Both the position numbers and the translations under genes were made by a program. Below, in pieces: positions 15,677 through 24,100 of a stretch of 34,476 bases of DNA; within the stretch, counting starts at the first letter, position 1; the number at the start of each line of letters is the position of its first letter. This DNA is from Rhodospirillales bacterium (GTDB lineage Bacteria > Pseudomonadota > Alphaproteobacteria > BOG-932 > Roseiterribacteraceae), in NCBI GenBank assembly GCA_003165335.1, contig PLTD01000139.1, positions 1 to 34,476 on the forward strand. Direction: 5' to 3'. A model generated the notes under the pieces. The model saw only the letters and a list, made by a program, of their open reading frames with translations, was not told the origin of the DNA and searched no databases.

Positions 15677-17536
15677 TCACGAAGGTTTCAGATACTCTCG
15701 AACATCAAAATAGACGATGTCCTCGTAGCGGACCTTGCCCTTAGTCAGACCTAAACGTTGGGCTGGTGTCGGTTTTTTGCTCTTCGGAGGGCCAATGAAG
15801 TTATTCCAGACCCTGAATATCTCGAGCACCTTAACCAGGTAGATCGGGTTGTACGGCGCGTTGATATGCCAGGTCAGTGGCTGCCGATGCGACATTATCC
15901 CCCGCTCAGCTATAACGAGCCGGCGCCGAATCTGATTGAATACCGTGTCTATCGGCCACAGCGAGGCGCTGATGAGCATGCGGGCGACCGTCTCATCATC
16001 GTAGTCATCCAGGTCGGTTACGAACCTGACGCGCTTGTCAGGTTCCGCGGGGTTAGGGAAGATCTGGTCTATCCAGAGATCCTGAAGCTTCTTGTGCTCC
16101 ACCGGACTTTCCGCACGCAAATCCCGAACTTTCTCGGTCATGATCGCCACTTTGGCGCCGTAGTCCGACAGCCCTGGAAAGCTCAGCTTCGCAGCCTCAA
16201 ATCTCTTACGAGCGTCCCTGAGCAGCCGGCGCCTGACATCGACCTTCATGTCTTTCAATATGCGAACCGAGAGGATATCGGCTGTCCGATCGCGGACGCG
16301 ATCCGTAAACGCGCCCAGGCAAGCCATCATCAGCGCCGGGTCGTCGTCCATATGAAAGCTCACCTTCTTGGCGCCGCGGAGCAGATGTCGCAGAAGATGG
16401 AAGTGCCCATGGCCTGTGTATTCCGAATGAACGAGCACACCCTTTGCCGGCAGCTGCTCGTTGTCGGCAACCTCGGTATTTCCGTCCAGATCCGAGCGTT
16501 CTGGCGCCGGTGGCGTCTCGCTATCTGGAGCACTCCCCTGGGGCAACTCAACCTGGTCCTTTTTAAGCTTCGCGACCTGGCGCGTGTAGTCGTCCCGCGA
16601 CCAAAGCCTGGCGTACTCCTGGAGGTGAGCGGCCCGGGTCCGGTCCCCGCAGGCCTCACGCGCAGCCTCGAGCTCCTCCAAGTTGATTGATGGATCGTAG
16701 GCGGGCGTGAGCCCGAAGACGTAGCCACTCTTCAATTCGGCCGTTGCGATACCTTGGATCAGAATATGCAGCCGGATCTTTCGATTGGGCCAGTTGACCA
16801 GATAGACCTGCCGATCGGTGCAAAGCCGGAGGTGTTCGAACTCCTTGTATGGTAGCCGGGCTTCACGGGATGCGGCGAAAAGCTGACATTGCCGGTAGAG
16901 GAAATCGATCTTTCCATAGAAAGCTGAAGGTCCGAGGTCGAGAGTTTCCATCAACCTGCTGGGAACGCCCTTGTTCACCAGATGCTTGAAGACATCGACG
17001 TTGCGGAAGCTTTTGCGCTGCCTGAGCGTCGGGCCGCCGACGCTGACGGTCTTACGGCACGCTCGGCACTGCCATCGCATTGAACCGACGTCAGTGGTGC
17101 CGAACCGGCGGAACCTGGCTTCGATTTCGGCGAGGCCGCCGGAAAATTGATGATTGACGCAAGCTGCATTGGGACATTGGACAGGTGACGGCCCGCCAAG
17201 ATATTTGCGTTGCCGCTCAAATTCCTCAATGATCGCCTTATTGCTCTTGATTCGGCCCCTTCCGCCGCAACGGCGGCAGTTGAGCGTGGCGGTGCCTGCG
17301 CCGTCCCCCGTGACCTGATAGCCGTCTGAGCTCAAATTCCCCTTTCCAGGGGGAGGACGGATCATCGAGGGCTCTACGCCGAAGTTTTCGCATCCAGGCG
17401 TTCTACATGCATTTACCTGAAGCCCGGCAAATCGAGGGGCGATATTGCGTGGAGTATTTGCCGGAAATTTCTTCGGCAAATGGCTGGCGGCCGAAGGCGA
17501 TGTATCCAAGTTAGTGGTTTGTTCCGCTTCGCTCAC
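15677..17536 (-). CDS. Zinc-ribbon DDE-type transposase
   Basis: A 619-aa protein, the largest in the element, expected to cut and join the transposon ends. The N-terminal quarter has four Cys clusters: C44/C49, C87/C90 (CRRCG), C121/C126/H129 (CPNAACVNH) and C157/C160 (CRACRKTVSVGG). The last two look like the InsA-type zinc ribbon of IS1 relatives, followed by a helix-turn-helix-like region (FKHLVNKGVPSRLMETLDLG). The catalytic core is inferred: D241 (CTDRQ), D397-D399 (HMDDDP) and a Glu at 543 or 572. The C-terminus (NPIYLVKVLEIFRVWNNF, then KKPTPAQRLGL) is typical of DDE transposase ends. It starts with GTG at 17536. Intact; the family name is not certain. Confidence 0.8.
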   Translation of the reverse strand: MSEAEQTTNLDTSPSAASHLPKKFPANTPRNIAPRFAGLQVNACRTPGCENFGVEPSMIRPPPGKGNLSSDGYQVTGDGAGTATLNCRRCGGRGRIKSNKAIIEEFERQRKYLGGPSPVQCPNAACVNHQFSGGLAEIEARFRRFGTTDVGSMRWQCRACRKTVSVGGPTLRQRKSFRNVDVFKHLVNKGVPSRLMETLDLGPSAFYGKIDFLYRQCQLFAASREARLPYKEFEHLRLCTDRQVYLVNWPNRKIRLHILIQGIATAELKSGYVFGLTPAYDPSINLEELEAAREACGDRTRAAHLQEYARLWSRDDYTRQVAKLKKDQVELPQGSAPDSETPPAPERSDLDGNTEVADNEQLPAKGVLVHSEYTGHGHFHLLRHLLRGAKKVSFHMDDDPALMMACLGAFTDRVRDRTADILSVRILKDMKVDVRRRLLRDARKRFEAAKLSFPGLSDYGAKVAIMTEKVRDLRAESPVEHKKLQDLWIDQIFPNPAEPDKRVRFVTDLDDYDDETVARMLISASLWPIDTVFNQIRRRLVIAERGIMSHRQPLTWHINAPYNPIYLVKVLEIFRVWNNFIGPPKSKKPTPAQRLGLTKGKVRYEDIVYFDVREYLKPS

Positions 17537-17598
17537 AAACCCTACCGGAGAAGATGCCTGCCTAAGTCCGTAATCTTATAGATCGGACCTAGCAGGTG

Positions 17599-17631
17599 TC
17601 AACAGATTGCTGTAGGGGCTGGGGGAAACCC
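17599..17631 (-). repeat. Right terminal inverted repeat and right target duplication
   Basis: Inverted repeat at 17599-17622, with its outermost base at 17622, then the target duplication GGGAAACCC at 17623-17631. Confidence 0.9.
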
Positions 17632-17640
17632 GGCCTTTTT
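17618..17640 (+). terminator. Regenerated terminator at the right transposon junction
   Basis: GGCTGGG, whose GGCTGG is the transposon end, pairs with CCCGGCC from the original rpsD terminator around GGAAA, with one U-G wobble, followed by T5. It is an intact intrinsic terminator on the plus strand, three bases before the stop of the facing glycosyltransferase gene. Before insertion this site ended both convergent genes. Confidence 0.75.
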
Positions 17641-17642
17641 GC

Positions 17643-18734
17643 TTATGGTCCATTGCTCGCGCCCAATGCTGCATGGATTGTGGCGCGACCGTGTTCGAGT
17701 TCTTTAGGTACCGACATCGATAGGGCGAGTTTACGGCCGGCCGCGCCTATTCTTTGCGCCTCGGCGTCATGCTGGATCAGCCAAGTCACCTTTTCGACAA
17801 GGTCTGACATATCAGTGGCCACCGGGACGAAATTCTCCCAGGCCACGAGCCTATCATAATACCACTGACGGTATCCGTAGCGTGAGGCCACCTTCAGCAC
17901 CGGACACCCGGTTAGAAGCTTTTGAAACAGTCCCGGCCAGGAATTGGTATTACCGTCGATGTCGAGTTGGTAGCGGTATCGGCTGAAAAGGGTTTCCGGC
18001 ACGAAATCCCGGACGAGGCCTGATACCCTTATAGCCGCCGCGTCGGCTTCGTTCACTTGCACGATCCCCGCCAGACCGACATCGAATATGGTCGGGTAGG
18101 CAGTTGCGATACGGCAAAGCAGCACGCGATCCATCTTCTGCCATGTGTCGCAATCGATCTCGCCGCCTGTCGTGGAACCACGCCAAAATGCGATTTTGCG
18201 TCGCTGTTCCCAAGCGACATCCTGCTCGAGATAGTGCCGGGCCGTCCTCTGGTAGGCACGTTCGGCAAAGAAAACAGGGTCGGGTATCAACAACCGATCG
18301 GATCGATGGTCAGAAAATGCGAGACCAGGAACGACGCCATAGTCGTCTGTGTTCAAAGCGATAGAGCCGAGGGGGCCTCCGCGGCAATTGACGATGAGTT
18401 GAAGAAGTGCAATCAGCCGGCCGGATGCGAAACTCAACCGTTCGCCGCCCAGATGCGGGTTCAACTCCAGAATGCAATTGTCCTGGCGGAATCTCAGGTG
18501 AATCACCGTATTGTGGTGCCGCTCTCCGACGCCCAAGGCAAATCGGAAATAGCCCATGCATGCATGGCGAGTATTAACCAGCGCGCTCGCGATCCCGTAT
18601 TGCCCGTGGCGCAGCGCCTCGGTCACGGCACGCCTGTAGGCCGATTCCGCGAGCCTGGGCGGCACAAAGCCCTGTTTTGCACTGGTTCTTACGTCTGGTG
18701 AGAAGCTTTCAATATTGGCTTCAGCTTGGGTCAT
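17643..18734 (-). CDS. Glycosyl transferase family 90 (CAP10/LPS-modifying-like)
   Basis: Probably transfers a sugar (often xylose or glucose in this family) to a cell-surface glycan. The 363-aa protein shows the family hallmarks: RRKIAFWRGSTTG at about 188-200, YRYQLDIDGNTNSWPG near 262-276, a core segment TGCPVLKV, then FVPVATDMSDLVEKVTWL. There is no signal peptide or membrane helix, so it is cytoplasmic or peripheral. Its ATG overlaps the stop of the upstream tannase gene (ATGA at 18731-18734), so the two are coupled. The 3' end abuts the old rpsD terminator. The acceptor is unknown. Confidence 0.8.
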   Translation of the reverse strand: MTQAEANIESFSPDVRTSAKQGFVPPRLAESAYRRAVTEALRHGQYGIASALVNTRHACMGYFRFALGVGERHHNTVIHLRFRQDNCILELNPHLGGERLSFASGRLIALLQLIVNCRGGPLGSIALNTDDYGVVPGLAFSDHRSDRLLIPDPVFFAERAYQRTARHYLEQDVAWEQRRKIAFWRGSTTGGEIDCDTWQKMDRVLLCRIATAYPTIFDVGLAGIVQVNEADAAAIRVSGLVRDFVPETLFSRYRYQLDIDGNTNSWPGLFQKLLTGCPVLKVASRYGYRQWYYDRLVAWENFVPVATDMSDLVEKVTWLIQHDAEAQRIGAAGRKLALSMSVPKELEHGRATIHAALGASNGP

Positions 18735-20251
18735 GGCGCGCCGCAGATGAAGTTTTCAGCCTGATCCGTGCTACCGCTTCCTGTCCAATGTGCGACCTGA
18801 GGATAGGGGCAGAGTGGGCGACTGCGATCGACTTTGCCGTCGGTCATATGTGTCGCGATTATTCGGTCTGGGGCTTTGCCGTGCTCAACCCATTCCTCCA
18901 GCGCAGCCAGTGCATCGAAGTGGTCGGGTCCTGGGCCACCGACACAATGCTGCATGCCGGGAACCATGAACAATCGGTAGAAATCGGATGGATCGCCACC
19001 TAACTGCAAGGTCACACGGGCGTAATATTCGACGCTGCTGCGGGGAGAAACACCGGGGTCGCTCCAGCCGTGATACTGAATCATTTTGCCGCCCTGAGCC
19101 CTGAAATCGCTTAAATCAGGGGAGGTCGCGTCGATTGATTTAGACAGTTTGGCGATTGCCACCGGCAAATCGCGATTATAGTCGAAACTCAGCGAGTCGT
19201 AGGCAGGGTTTTCCATGACCATGTCGCGAGCGAAGCCGTCGGCATACAAAAACTGACTGGATTTTTTTGGAGCGGATCCCGAGACGTAGCTGGCCCAGCC
19301 TGCTGGTCCTAATTCGCCGCCAGCCACATACCCTGGAAATATTCTTTCGCCTTTTGAGTTGGTTGCCCCCGCATATATGGCCCTTAATGCGTTGACCTGG
19401 GGTATTGTCAGGCATTCATCGGCGTCACCGGCTTTGCATTGGATCGTTTCCGGGTTGAAACGGCAGCGCCTGGGGTCATCGATAATCCCGTCCTTGATCC
19501 CATCAAGGGCGTCGCAGGCCGCGAGGGTCGCCGCAGCGATTGCCGGAATCTTATTTGCGGGAATATAGGCTGTCGGGACTTTCAGCGTAGAGATTGCCTC
19601 CCATAGCCGCCCGCCGAGAGTCAGACGGGTAAAATCCGCTGTCGGGTCTCCAGCGACGATACCATCGTAATCGGCAGGATAGCGCTGAGCCTCCATCAAT
19701 CCCTGTCGCCCGCCGCCCGAACAGCCGACGAAATAGGATTTCACCGGTGGCGCGCCATAATAGGCTGAGACGATCGCCTTGGCGGCAACGGTCATGACAT
19801 GGGTGGCACGATGCCCCCAATCGGCAACAAGTTCGGGGTGTCCGATCGCGAAGCTGAAGTCGATGGCATTGCCGTCATGGCCGAGGTTGGAGGAAACAGC
19901 CGAATAGCCGTGCGCGAGGGCGGCGGCCAAACTCGCCTCAGCAATGCTTCCCGCGACGCCGCCGTTGCCGACACCCTGAAGCTTGCCGTTCCAATCTATC
20001 TTCGGCGGCAACCAAACCTGGAACTTGATCGCGGGTGCAATAGTGCCGCTGATGCGGCAAAAAGCCGTTTTGACCTCGAAGTGCCCGAACATCGGGTCAT
20101 TCGAAGATAAGGGCCCGGCGATGTTGGCGCTCGTGATTACAGTGTCGGGCAGGTTTAGCTCTTTAATCCCGTCACAGGATGTCGCTCTCGCAGACGGTTC
20201 CGCAAGAGCGATCGCAAACGCCGACATAATGAAAACGTGGATTTGCCTCAC
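18731..20251 (-). CDS. Exported tannase/feruloyl esterase family protein
   Basis: Hydrolyses ester bonds of plant phenolics or similar substrates outside the cytoplasm. From GTG at 20251 the 506-aa product begins with a signal peptide (MRQIHVFIMSAFAIALAEPSARA) and a mature TSC. The serine motif GCSGGG is at about residue 178 with EAQRYPADYDGIVAGDP after it; the acid is in YHGWSDPGVSP and the His in MQHCVGGPGPDHFDAL. Adjacent Cys pairs are expected to hold Ser and His loops together. TTG at 20275 and ATG at 20227 are alternative starts. It is translationally coupled to the glycosyltransferase downstream, an unusual pairing. The substrate is not predictable. Confidence 0.88.
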   Translation of the reverse strand: MRQIHVFIMSAFAIALAEPSARATSCDGIKELNLPDTVITSANIAGPLSSNDPMFGHFEVKTAFCRISGTIAPAIKFQVWLPPKIDWNGKLQGVGNGGVAGSIAEASLAAALAHGYSAVSSNLGHDGNAIDFSFAIGHPELVADWGHRATHVMTVAAKAIVSAYYGAPPVKSYFVGCSGGGRQGLMEAQRYPADYDGIVAGDPTADFTRLTLGGRLWEAISTLKVPTAYIPANKIPAIAAATLAACDALDGIKDGIIDDPRRCRFNPETIQCKAGDADECLTIPQVNALRAIYAGATNSKGERIFPGYVAGGELGPAGWASYVSGSAPKKSSQFLYADGFARDMVMENPAYDSLSFDYNRDLPVAIAKLSKSIDATSPDLSDFRAQGGKMIQYHGWSDPGVSPRSSVEYYARVTLQLGGDPSDFYRLFMVPGMQHCVGGPGPDHFDALAALEEWVEHGKAPDRIIATHMTDGKVDRSRPLCPYPQVAHWTGSGSTDQAENFICGAP

Positions 20252-20339
20252 GCCAATTCCAAACCTAGGTCCCAAGCATCGGTCGATATCTTCGCAGCAT
20301 TTAATACAATTTTACGCTTATTTCATCGCCGGTGCGAGC

Positions 20340-21155
20340 CTATTGTTTTTGGCCCCAAGCGCAGTGGAATGCACCGCTCTGGAACCAAAAATCTGGGTCT
20401 TTTAGCGCACGGATCGTGAGGTCTATCGCGTCATTATAGCCACGTTCGTCATATTCACGCCGCGACCCTTCAGTTGATTGCACATACCATTGCGCGAGCT
20501 TACTGCCTCCGCGTTCGATATAGAGCAAGCCTTCGTGTCGAATGTTGACGAGCCCTGCGCGATGGAAGCGCGGTACCAGAGTGCGGCCGGGTGTGGGATC
20601 GACAGCGCGCGAAGCACGCATTGCCGCCACCGAGCCGGTAATGATCTGGTCATAGCCCTCGCTGAGGGGGTGGTTCGGATCGGCCGCTGCCATAGTGGCT
20701 GCCTCCAGGTCCTCGATCACCAGCCAGCCGCCGGGCTTCAGAAGTTCAACCATCCGTTGGATCGCGAGGTCTTCATGGTCATAGATATGTTGAAGCAGGA
20801 AGCGCGCATGAACCAGGTCGAACGACCCCGGCCCACCGATAGGCGCCAGGGAATCGACCAGAATATTATGTTTGACGAAGGACCCGTTGGCGAGCGCGAC
20901 ACCCGCCGACGGAGCAAGGTCGATGTCGGCGCCGATCACTTCGCCTGATGCGCCTACCTTCTGGGACAGGAAGCGCGCAATCGATCCGCGCCCGGCACCG
21001 GCCTCAAGGCAGCGCCATCCAGGTCGAACCAAGTCCAGCCTGCTCTTGGTCGTCGGGTCGAAAATTTCTTGCAGCAGGTCCAGCCGCGCGAACTCTTGAG
21101 TCTCCCGTCCCCCCGCCGCCAGGACATACTTCGACTCGATCGAAACGCTGCTCAT
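20340..21155 (-). CDS. Class I SAM-dependent methyltransferase
   Basis: A 271-aa cytoplasmic methyltransferase. Motif I is CLEAGAGRGSIARFL (about 49-63), motif II is GADIDLAP, the post-motif acid is in FDLVHARFLLQHI, and PGGWLVIEDLE is motif VI-like. The UbiE/Coq5-like layout says nothing firm about substrate. The start codon ATG at 21155 lies in the 3' arm of a hairpin (21153-21188) that also pairs the GGGG ribosome site, so translation is probably controlled by RNA folding or by a protein binding the palindrome. It lies between the tannase and grxD, all on the minus strand, but with gaps of 88 and 124 bases. Confidence 0.85.
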   Translation of the reverse strand: MSSVSIESKYVLAAGGRETQEFARLDLLQEIFDPTTKSRLDLVRPGWRCLEAGAGRGSIARFLSQKVGASGEVIGADIDLAPSAGVALANGSFVKHNILVDSLAPIGGPGSFDLVHARFLLQHIYDHEDLAIQRMVELLKPGGWLVIEDLEAATMAAADPNHPLSEGYDQIITGSVAAMRASRAVDPTPGRTLVPRFHRAGLVNIRHEGLLYIERGGSKLAQWYVQSTEGSRREYDERGYNDAIDLTIRALKDPDFWFQSGAFHCAWGQKQ

Positions 21156-21188
21156 ACTGCTTCCCCATTATCGTTTGGGGGCAGTATG
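21153..21188 (-). promoter_or_regulatory. Hairpin enclosing the methyltransferase start codon and ribosome site
   Basis: On the minus strand, CATACTGC (21188-21181) pairs perfectly with GCAGTATG (21160-21153), whose ATG is the start codon. Inside, CCCCA pairs with TGGGG, the ribosome binding site, leaving loop AACGATAA. Thirteen pairs in total with a 2-base bulge. It is either an RNA switch or a DNA operator; the exact placement over SD and AUG favours RNA. Confidence 0.65.
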
Positions 21189-21203
21189 GCAAATTCGGCA
21201 CAT

Positions 21204-21248
21204 GTCGCCTATTCCCGCTGATCAAACTTCTTCGCGGAAATAGGCGAC
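21204..21248. repeat. 15-bp-arm hairpin between grxD and the methyltransferase gene
   Basis: GTCGCCTATTCCCGC (21204-21218) and GCGGAAATAGGCGAC (21234-21248) pair in 14 of 15 positions around 15 bases. There is no T run. It follows grxD by about 30 bases and precedes the methyltransferase hairpin by 15, so it may be a factor-dependent terminator, an RNA stabiliser or the first stem of a two-stem leader. Confidence 0.7.
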
Positions 21249-21279
21249 GAAGGCTGATCAAAACGCGAAATATCGGCCC

Positions 21280-21621
21280 TCAGGCTGTTGCAGCGACCGA
21301 AACGCCTTTGGTCTGGAACAGTTCGACCAGCTCGCCCGTGCTAAACATCTCGCGAATGATGTCGCTGCCGCCGATGAACTCACCTTTAACATAAAGCTGA
21401 GGAATCGTAGGCCATTGTGAGAATTCTTTGATACCTTGACGCAAAGCCGGATCGACCAGAATGTCGATGCCTTTGAACGTTACGTCCAGGTGATTGAGGA
21501 CCTGAACAACCGCAGCTGAAAAGCCGCACTGCGGAAAAACGGGTGTGCCCTTCATAAACAGCACGACCTCGTTGCTGCCAATTTCCTGTTCGATCTGCTT
21601 AAAAACCGGACTTTCACTCAT
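21280..21621 (-). CDS. grxD: Monothiol glutaredoxin, Grx4/GrxD family
   Basis: Carries and delivers [2Fe-2S] clusters with glutathione as ligand. The CGFS active site (Cys32 to Ser35, in [10 protein letters not shown]) marks the monothiol class. The cis-Pro segment [19 protein letters not shown] contacts glutathione. It is 113 aa from ATG at 21621; the longer frame to 21678 has no family support. It lies 25 bases downstream of a bolA-family gene in the purL operon. Grx4 and BolA proteins form known cluster-bridged heterodimers, so the neighbours are likely partners. Confidence 0.95.
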   Translation of the reverse strand: MSESPVFKQIEQEIGSNEVVLFMKGTPVFPQCGFSAAVVQVLNHLDVTFKGIDILVDPALRQGIKEFSQWPTIPQLYVKGEFIGGSDIIREMFSTGELVELFQTKGVSVAATA

Positions 21622-21646
21622 CCTATGTCTCCTCTTTCGGGCAGGC

Positions 21647-21877
21647 TTATTCGGCTGCAGTCTGCAGCGCCAGCGCATGCAATTCGTTACCCATCCGACC
21701 CTTCAGCGCCGTATAGACGAGCTGGTGCTGTTGGATGCGGGTCAATCCTTTGAATGCCGATGATACTACATAGGCAGCGTAATGGTCGCCGTCACCCCGC
21801 AGGTCGTCGATTCTTACCGTTGCGTCCGGCAGGGCTTCCTTGATCATGCGTTCGATCGATTGCGGGTCCATGGCCAT
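21647..21877 (-). CDS. BolA-family protein
   Basis: A 76-aa protein of the BolA/IbaG fold: [29 protein letters not shown], then the helix-turn region [28 protein letters not shown] with the conserved His that binds a cluster together with Grx4. ATG at 21877 is preferred; ATG at 21871 and TTG at 21883 are possible. It lies 27 bases after purL and 25 bases before grxD on the same strand, an arrangement common in alphaproteobacteria. Likely role: iron-sulfur trafficking or iron sensing with GrxD. Confidence 0.92.
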   Translation of the reverse strand: MAMDPQSIERMIKEALPDATVRIDDLRGDGDHYAAYVVSSAFKGLTRIQQHQLVYTALKGRMGNELHALALQTAAE

Positions 21878-21904
21878 AGCCAAAGCAGCCTTTCTATCTT
21901 TTGT

Positions 21905-24100
21905 TCAGTCCTTACCGGCCATATAGGCAGGCATCCAGCCTTCGTGGGCGTCTTTCAACACTCGGACCGGGATTGTTTCCCCGCCCAAGACCAGGGCTTC
22001 ACCACCCGTGACTCCGACGCGGCGGATCGGAACCGAAGCTGCTCCAGCTCGGTTCTCAACGGATTCCGGTGAGGTCGTGGTTATTATATAGCGCGCCTGG
22101 TCTTCGCCGAACAGGAGACCGGCTTCGATGGGCAGGTCGATCGTTGCCCCGATGCCGCCCGCCATTGCCATCTCGGCCAGCGCTACCAGAAGGCCGCCGT
22201 CCGATACGTCATGGCAAGCGATGACTGCCCCACTGACGACCAGTCCGCGGACGAAGTCGCCGTTTCGGCGCTCGGCTTTGAGATCGACGGTCGGCGGTGC
22301 TCCGGTTTCGGCGCCGTGGATCTCGCGCAGATATATCGATTGTCCGATCTCGCCTTCGGTGTCGCCGATTAGGAGGATCGACTGGCCCGGCGCTGAAAAG
22401 GCGATTCGTGCGATCTTGCCTGCGTCTTCGATCAATCCCACGGCACCGATCGCCGGCGTCGGCAGGATCGGTTCGGCGCCCGTCGCATTGTAAAGGCTGA
22501 CGTTCCCCGACACGACAGGGAATGACAAAGCCAAGCATGCCTCGGACATACCCTCGATGGCATAAGCGAACTGTCCCATGATTCGGGGTTTTTCTGGATT
22601 CCCGAAATTCATATTGTCGGTAACTGCGATCGGCAACGCACCGGTTGCCGTGAGGTTGCGCCAGGCCTCCGCCACTGCCTGCCGTCCGCCCATTTTCGGG
22701 TCTGCCATGACATAGCGCGGGGTGCAGTCAGTGGTGATCGCAATTGCCCGATCGCTGTCGGGCAGGCGAACGATGGCAGCATCCGCCTGGCCCGGTCCAG
22801 CCAGTGTGTCGCCGCGCACCAGGCTGTCATATTGTTCGGCGATCCAGCGCCGCGATGACAGATCGGGACAGCCCACCAGGCGTTTGAGAACCTCAAGAGC
22901 GGGTGCCGGCAGCGGATAATCCAGAGTCGAAACAGCCTTGGGGGCGGGCGTCGGCTCAATCGGCCGGTCATAGCGCGGAGCTTCGTCAACCAGCGGCAAA
23001 ACCGGAAGATCGGCCTCGACCTTGCCGTGTCGAGTCAAAACCAGACGGCCACTGTCGGTCAAATGCCCTATTACGGCAAAATCGAGTTCCCATTTCTTGA
23101 AGATAGCGGCCGCATCACCTTCGCGCCCGGGCTTGAGGATGATGACCATCCGTTCCTGGCTTTCGGAGAGCATAATTTCGTAGGCCGACATGCCTTCTTC
23201 GCGCTGGGGGACGAGATCGAGGTTGATCTCGATGCCCATTTTGCCCTTGGCCGCCATCTCGATCGACGAGGATGTCATGCCGGCCGCACCCATGTCCTGG
23301 ATTGCGACTATGGCGTCGGTTTCCATCAGTTCAAGGCAGGCCTCAAGCAGCAATTTTTCTGCAAAAGGGTCGCCAACCTGGACAGTCGGCCGTTGCGACT
23401 GACTGTCGTCTGTGAAAACGTCGGAGGCCATGACCGCCCCCTTGATTCCGTCACGGCCGGTCTTGGAACCGACATAGACCACCGAATTTCCGATCCCCGC
23501 CGCCGCCGAATAGAAGATCTTATCCGAATCGGCCAATCCTACGGTCATCGCGTTGACCAGGATGTTGCCGTTATAGGCGCGATGGAAATTAGTCTCGCCG
23601 CCAACGGTCGGCACGCCCATGCAGTTGCCGTAATCGCCGATCCCGGCCACGACACCCGCTACCAGATGACGTGTCTTGGGGTGGCTGGGGTCGCCGAAGC
23701 GCAGCGCGTTCATATTGGCGATCGGGCGCGCGCCCATAGTGAATACATCGCGCATGATGCCGCCCACACCGGTCGCTGCCCCCTGATAAGGCTCAATGAA
23801 GGACGGATGGTTGTGGCTTTCCATTTTGAAAACCAGCGCCTGCCCCCGGCCGATGTCGACAACCCCCGCATTCTCGCCGGGGCCGCAGATGACCCGAGGG
23901 CCTTCCGTCGGCAATTTTCTCAGCCAGTTCTTTGACGATTTGTAGGAGCAATGCTCCGACCACATCGCGCCGAATATGCCGATTTCCGTCAGCGTCGGCT
24001 GACGGCCGACGATTGTCAGCATGCGTTCGTATTCGGCCGGCGATAGTCCATGTTCCTTTGCCAGCGCCAATGCTTTTTCGTCTTGGGGAACGGTGCTCAT
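21905..24100 (-). CDS. purL: Phosphoribosylformylglycinamidine synthase subunit PurL
   Basis: The synthetase subunit of FGAM synthase (purine step 4); it uses ATP and ammonia from PurQ. At 731 aa it is the small form that works with PurQ and PurS. Marks are [17 protein letters not shown] near residues 42-58, [32 protein letters not shown], the duplicated AIRS-like second half (MNFGNPEKP), and [18 protein letters not shown]. The start codon overlaps the purQ stop (ATGA at 24097-24100), so the subunits are translationally coupled. Confidence 0.97.
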   Translation of the reverse strand: MSTVPQDEKALALAKEHGLSPAEYERMLTIVGRQPTLTEIGIFGAMWSEHCSYKSSKNWLRKLPTEGPRVICGPGENAGVVDIGRGQALVFKMESHNHPSFIEPYQGAATGVGGIMRDVFTMGARPIANMNALRFGDPSHPKTRHLVAGVVAGIGDYGNCMGVPTVGGETNFHRAYNGNILVNAMTVGLADSDKIFYSAAAGIGNSVVYVGSKTGRDGIKGAVMASDVFTDDSQSQRPTVQVGDPFAEKLLLEACLELMETDAIVAIQDMGAAGMTSSSIEMAAKGKMGIEINLDLVPQREEGMSAYEIMLSESQERMVIILKPGREGDAAAIFKKWELDFAVIGHLTDSGRLVLTRHGKVEADLPVLPLVDEAPRYDRPIEPTPAPKAVSTLDYPLPAPALEVLKRLVGCPDLSSRRWIAEQYDSLVRGDTLAGPGQADAAIVRLPDSDRAIAITTDCTPRYVMADPKMGGRQAVAEAWRNLTATGALPIAVTDNMNFGNPEKPRIMGQFAYAIEGMSEACLALSFPVVSGNVSLYNATGAEPILPTPAIGAVGLIEDAGKIARIAFSAPGQSILLIGDTEGEIGQSIYLREIHGAETGAPPTVDLKAERRNGDFVRGLVVSGAVIACHDVSDGGLLVALAEMAMAGGIGATIDLPIEAGLLFGEDQARYIITTTSPESVENRAGAASVPIRRVGVTGGEALVLGGETIPVRVLKDAHEGWMPAYMAGKD

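Larger units (their letters stand above)
14509..17622. mobile_element. 3,114-bp transposon with 24-bp TIRs, DDE-type transposase and toxin-antitoxin cargo
   Basis: The left end CCAGCCCCTACAGCAATCTG (14509-14528, followed by GTGA) is matched by the exact inverted copy at 17603-17622 (followed, inverted, by TTGA): 23 of 24 positions. It is flanked by the direct repeat GGGAAACCC at 14500-14508 and 17623-17631. The flanking palindromic context means the duplication could also be counted as 5 or 7 bp. Inside are a minus-strand transposase (15677-17536) and a minus-strand HigB/HigA-like pair (14875-15610). Excision with one repeat copy rebuilds GGCCGGG-GAAA-CCCGGCC followed by T5, a perfect intrinsic terminator for rpsD. 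The family could not be named with certainty. Confidence 0.9.

Noticed and set aside
15758-16690. 310-codon open frame on the plus strand opposite the transposase
   Set aside because: It is the shadow of the minus-strand transposase, whose translation shows zinc motifs and a DDE-like end; the plus frame shows no family pattern.
23027-23935. 302-codon open frame on the plus strand opposite purL
   Set aside because: Shadow of purL; high GC content leaves long antisense frames open.
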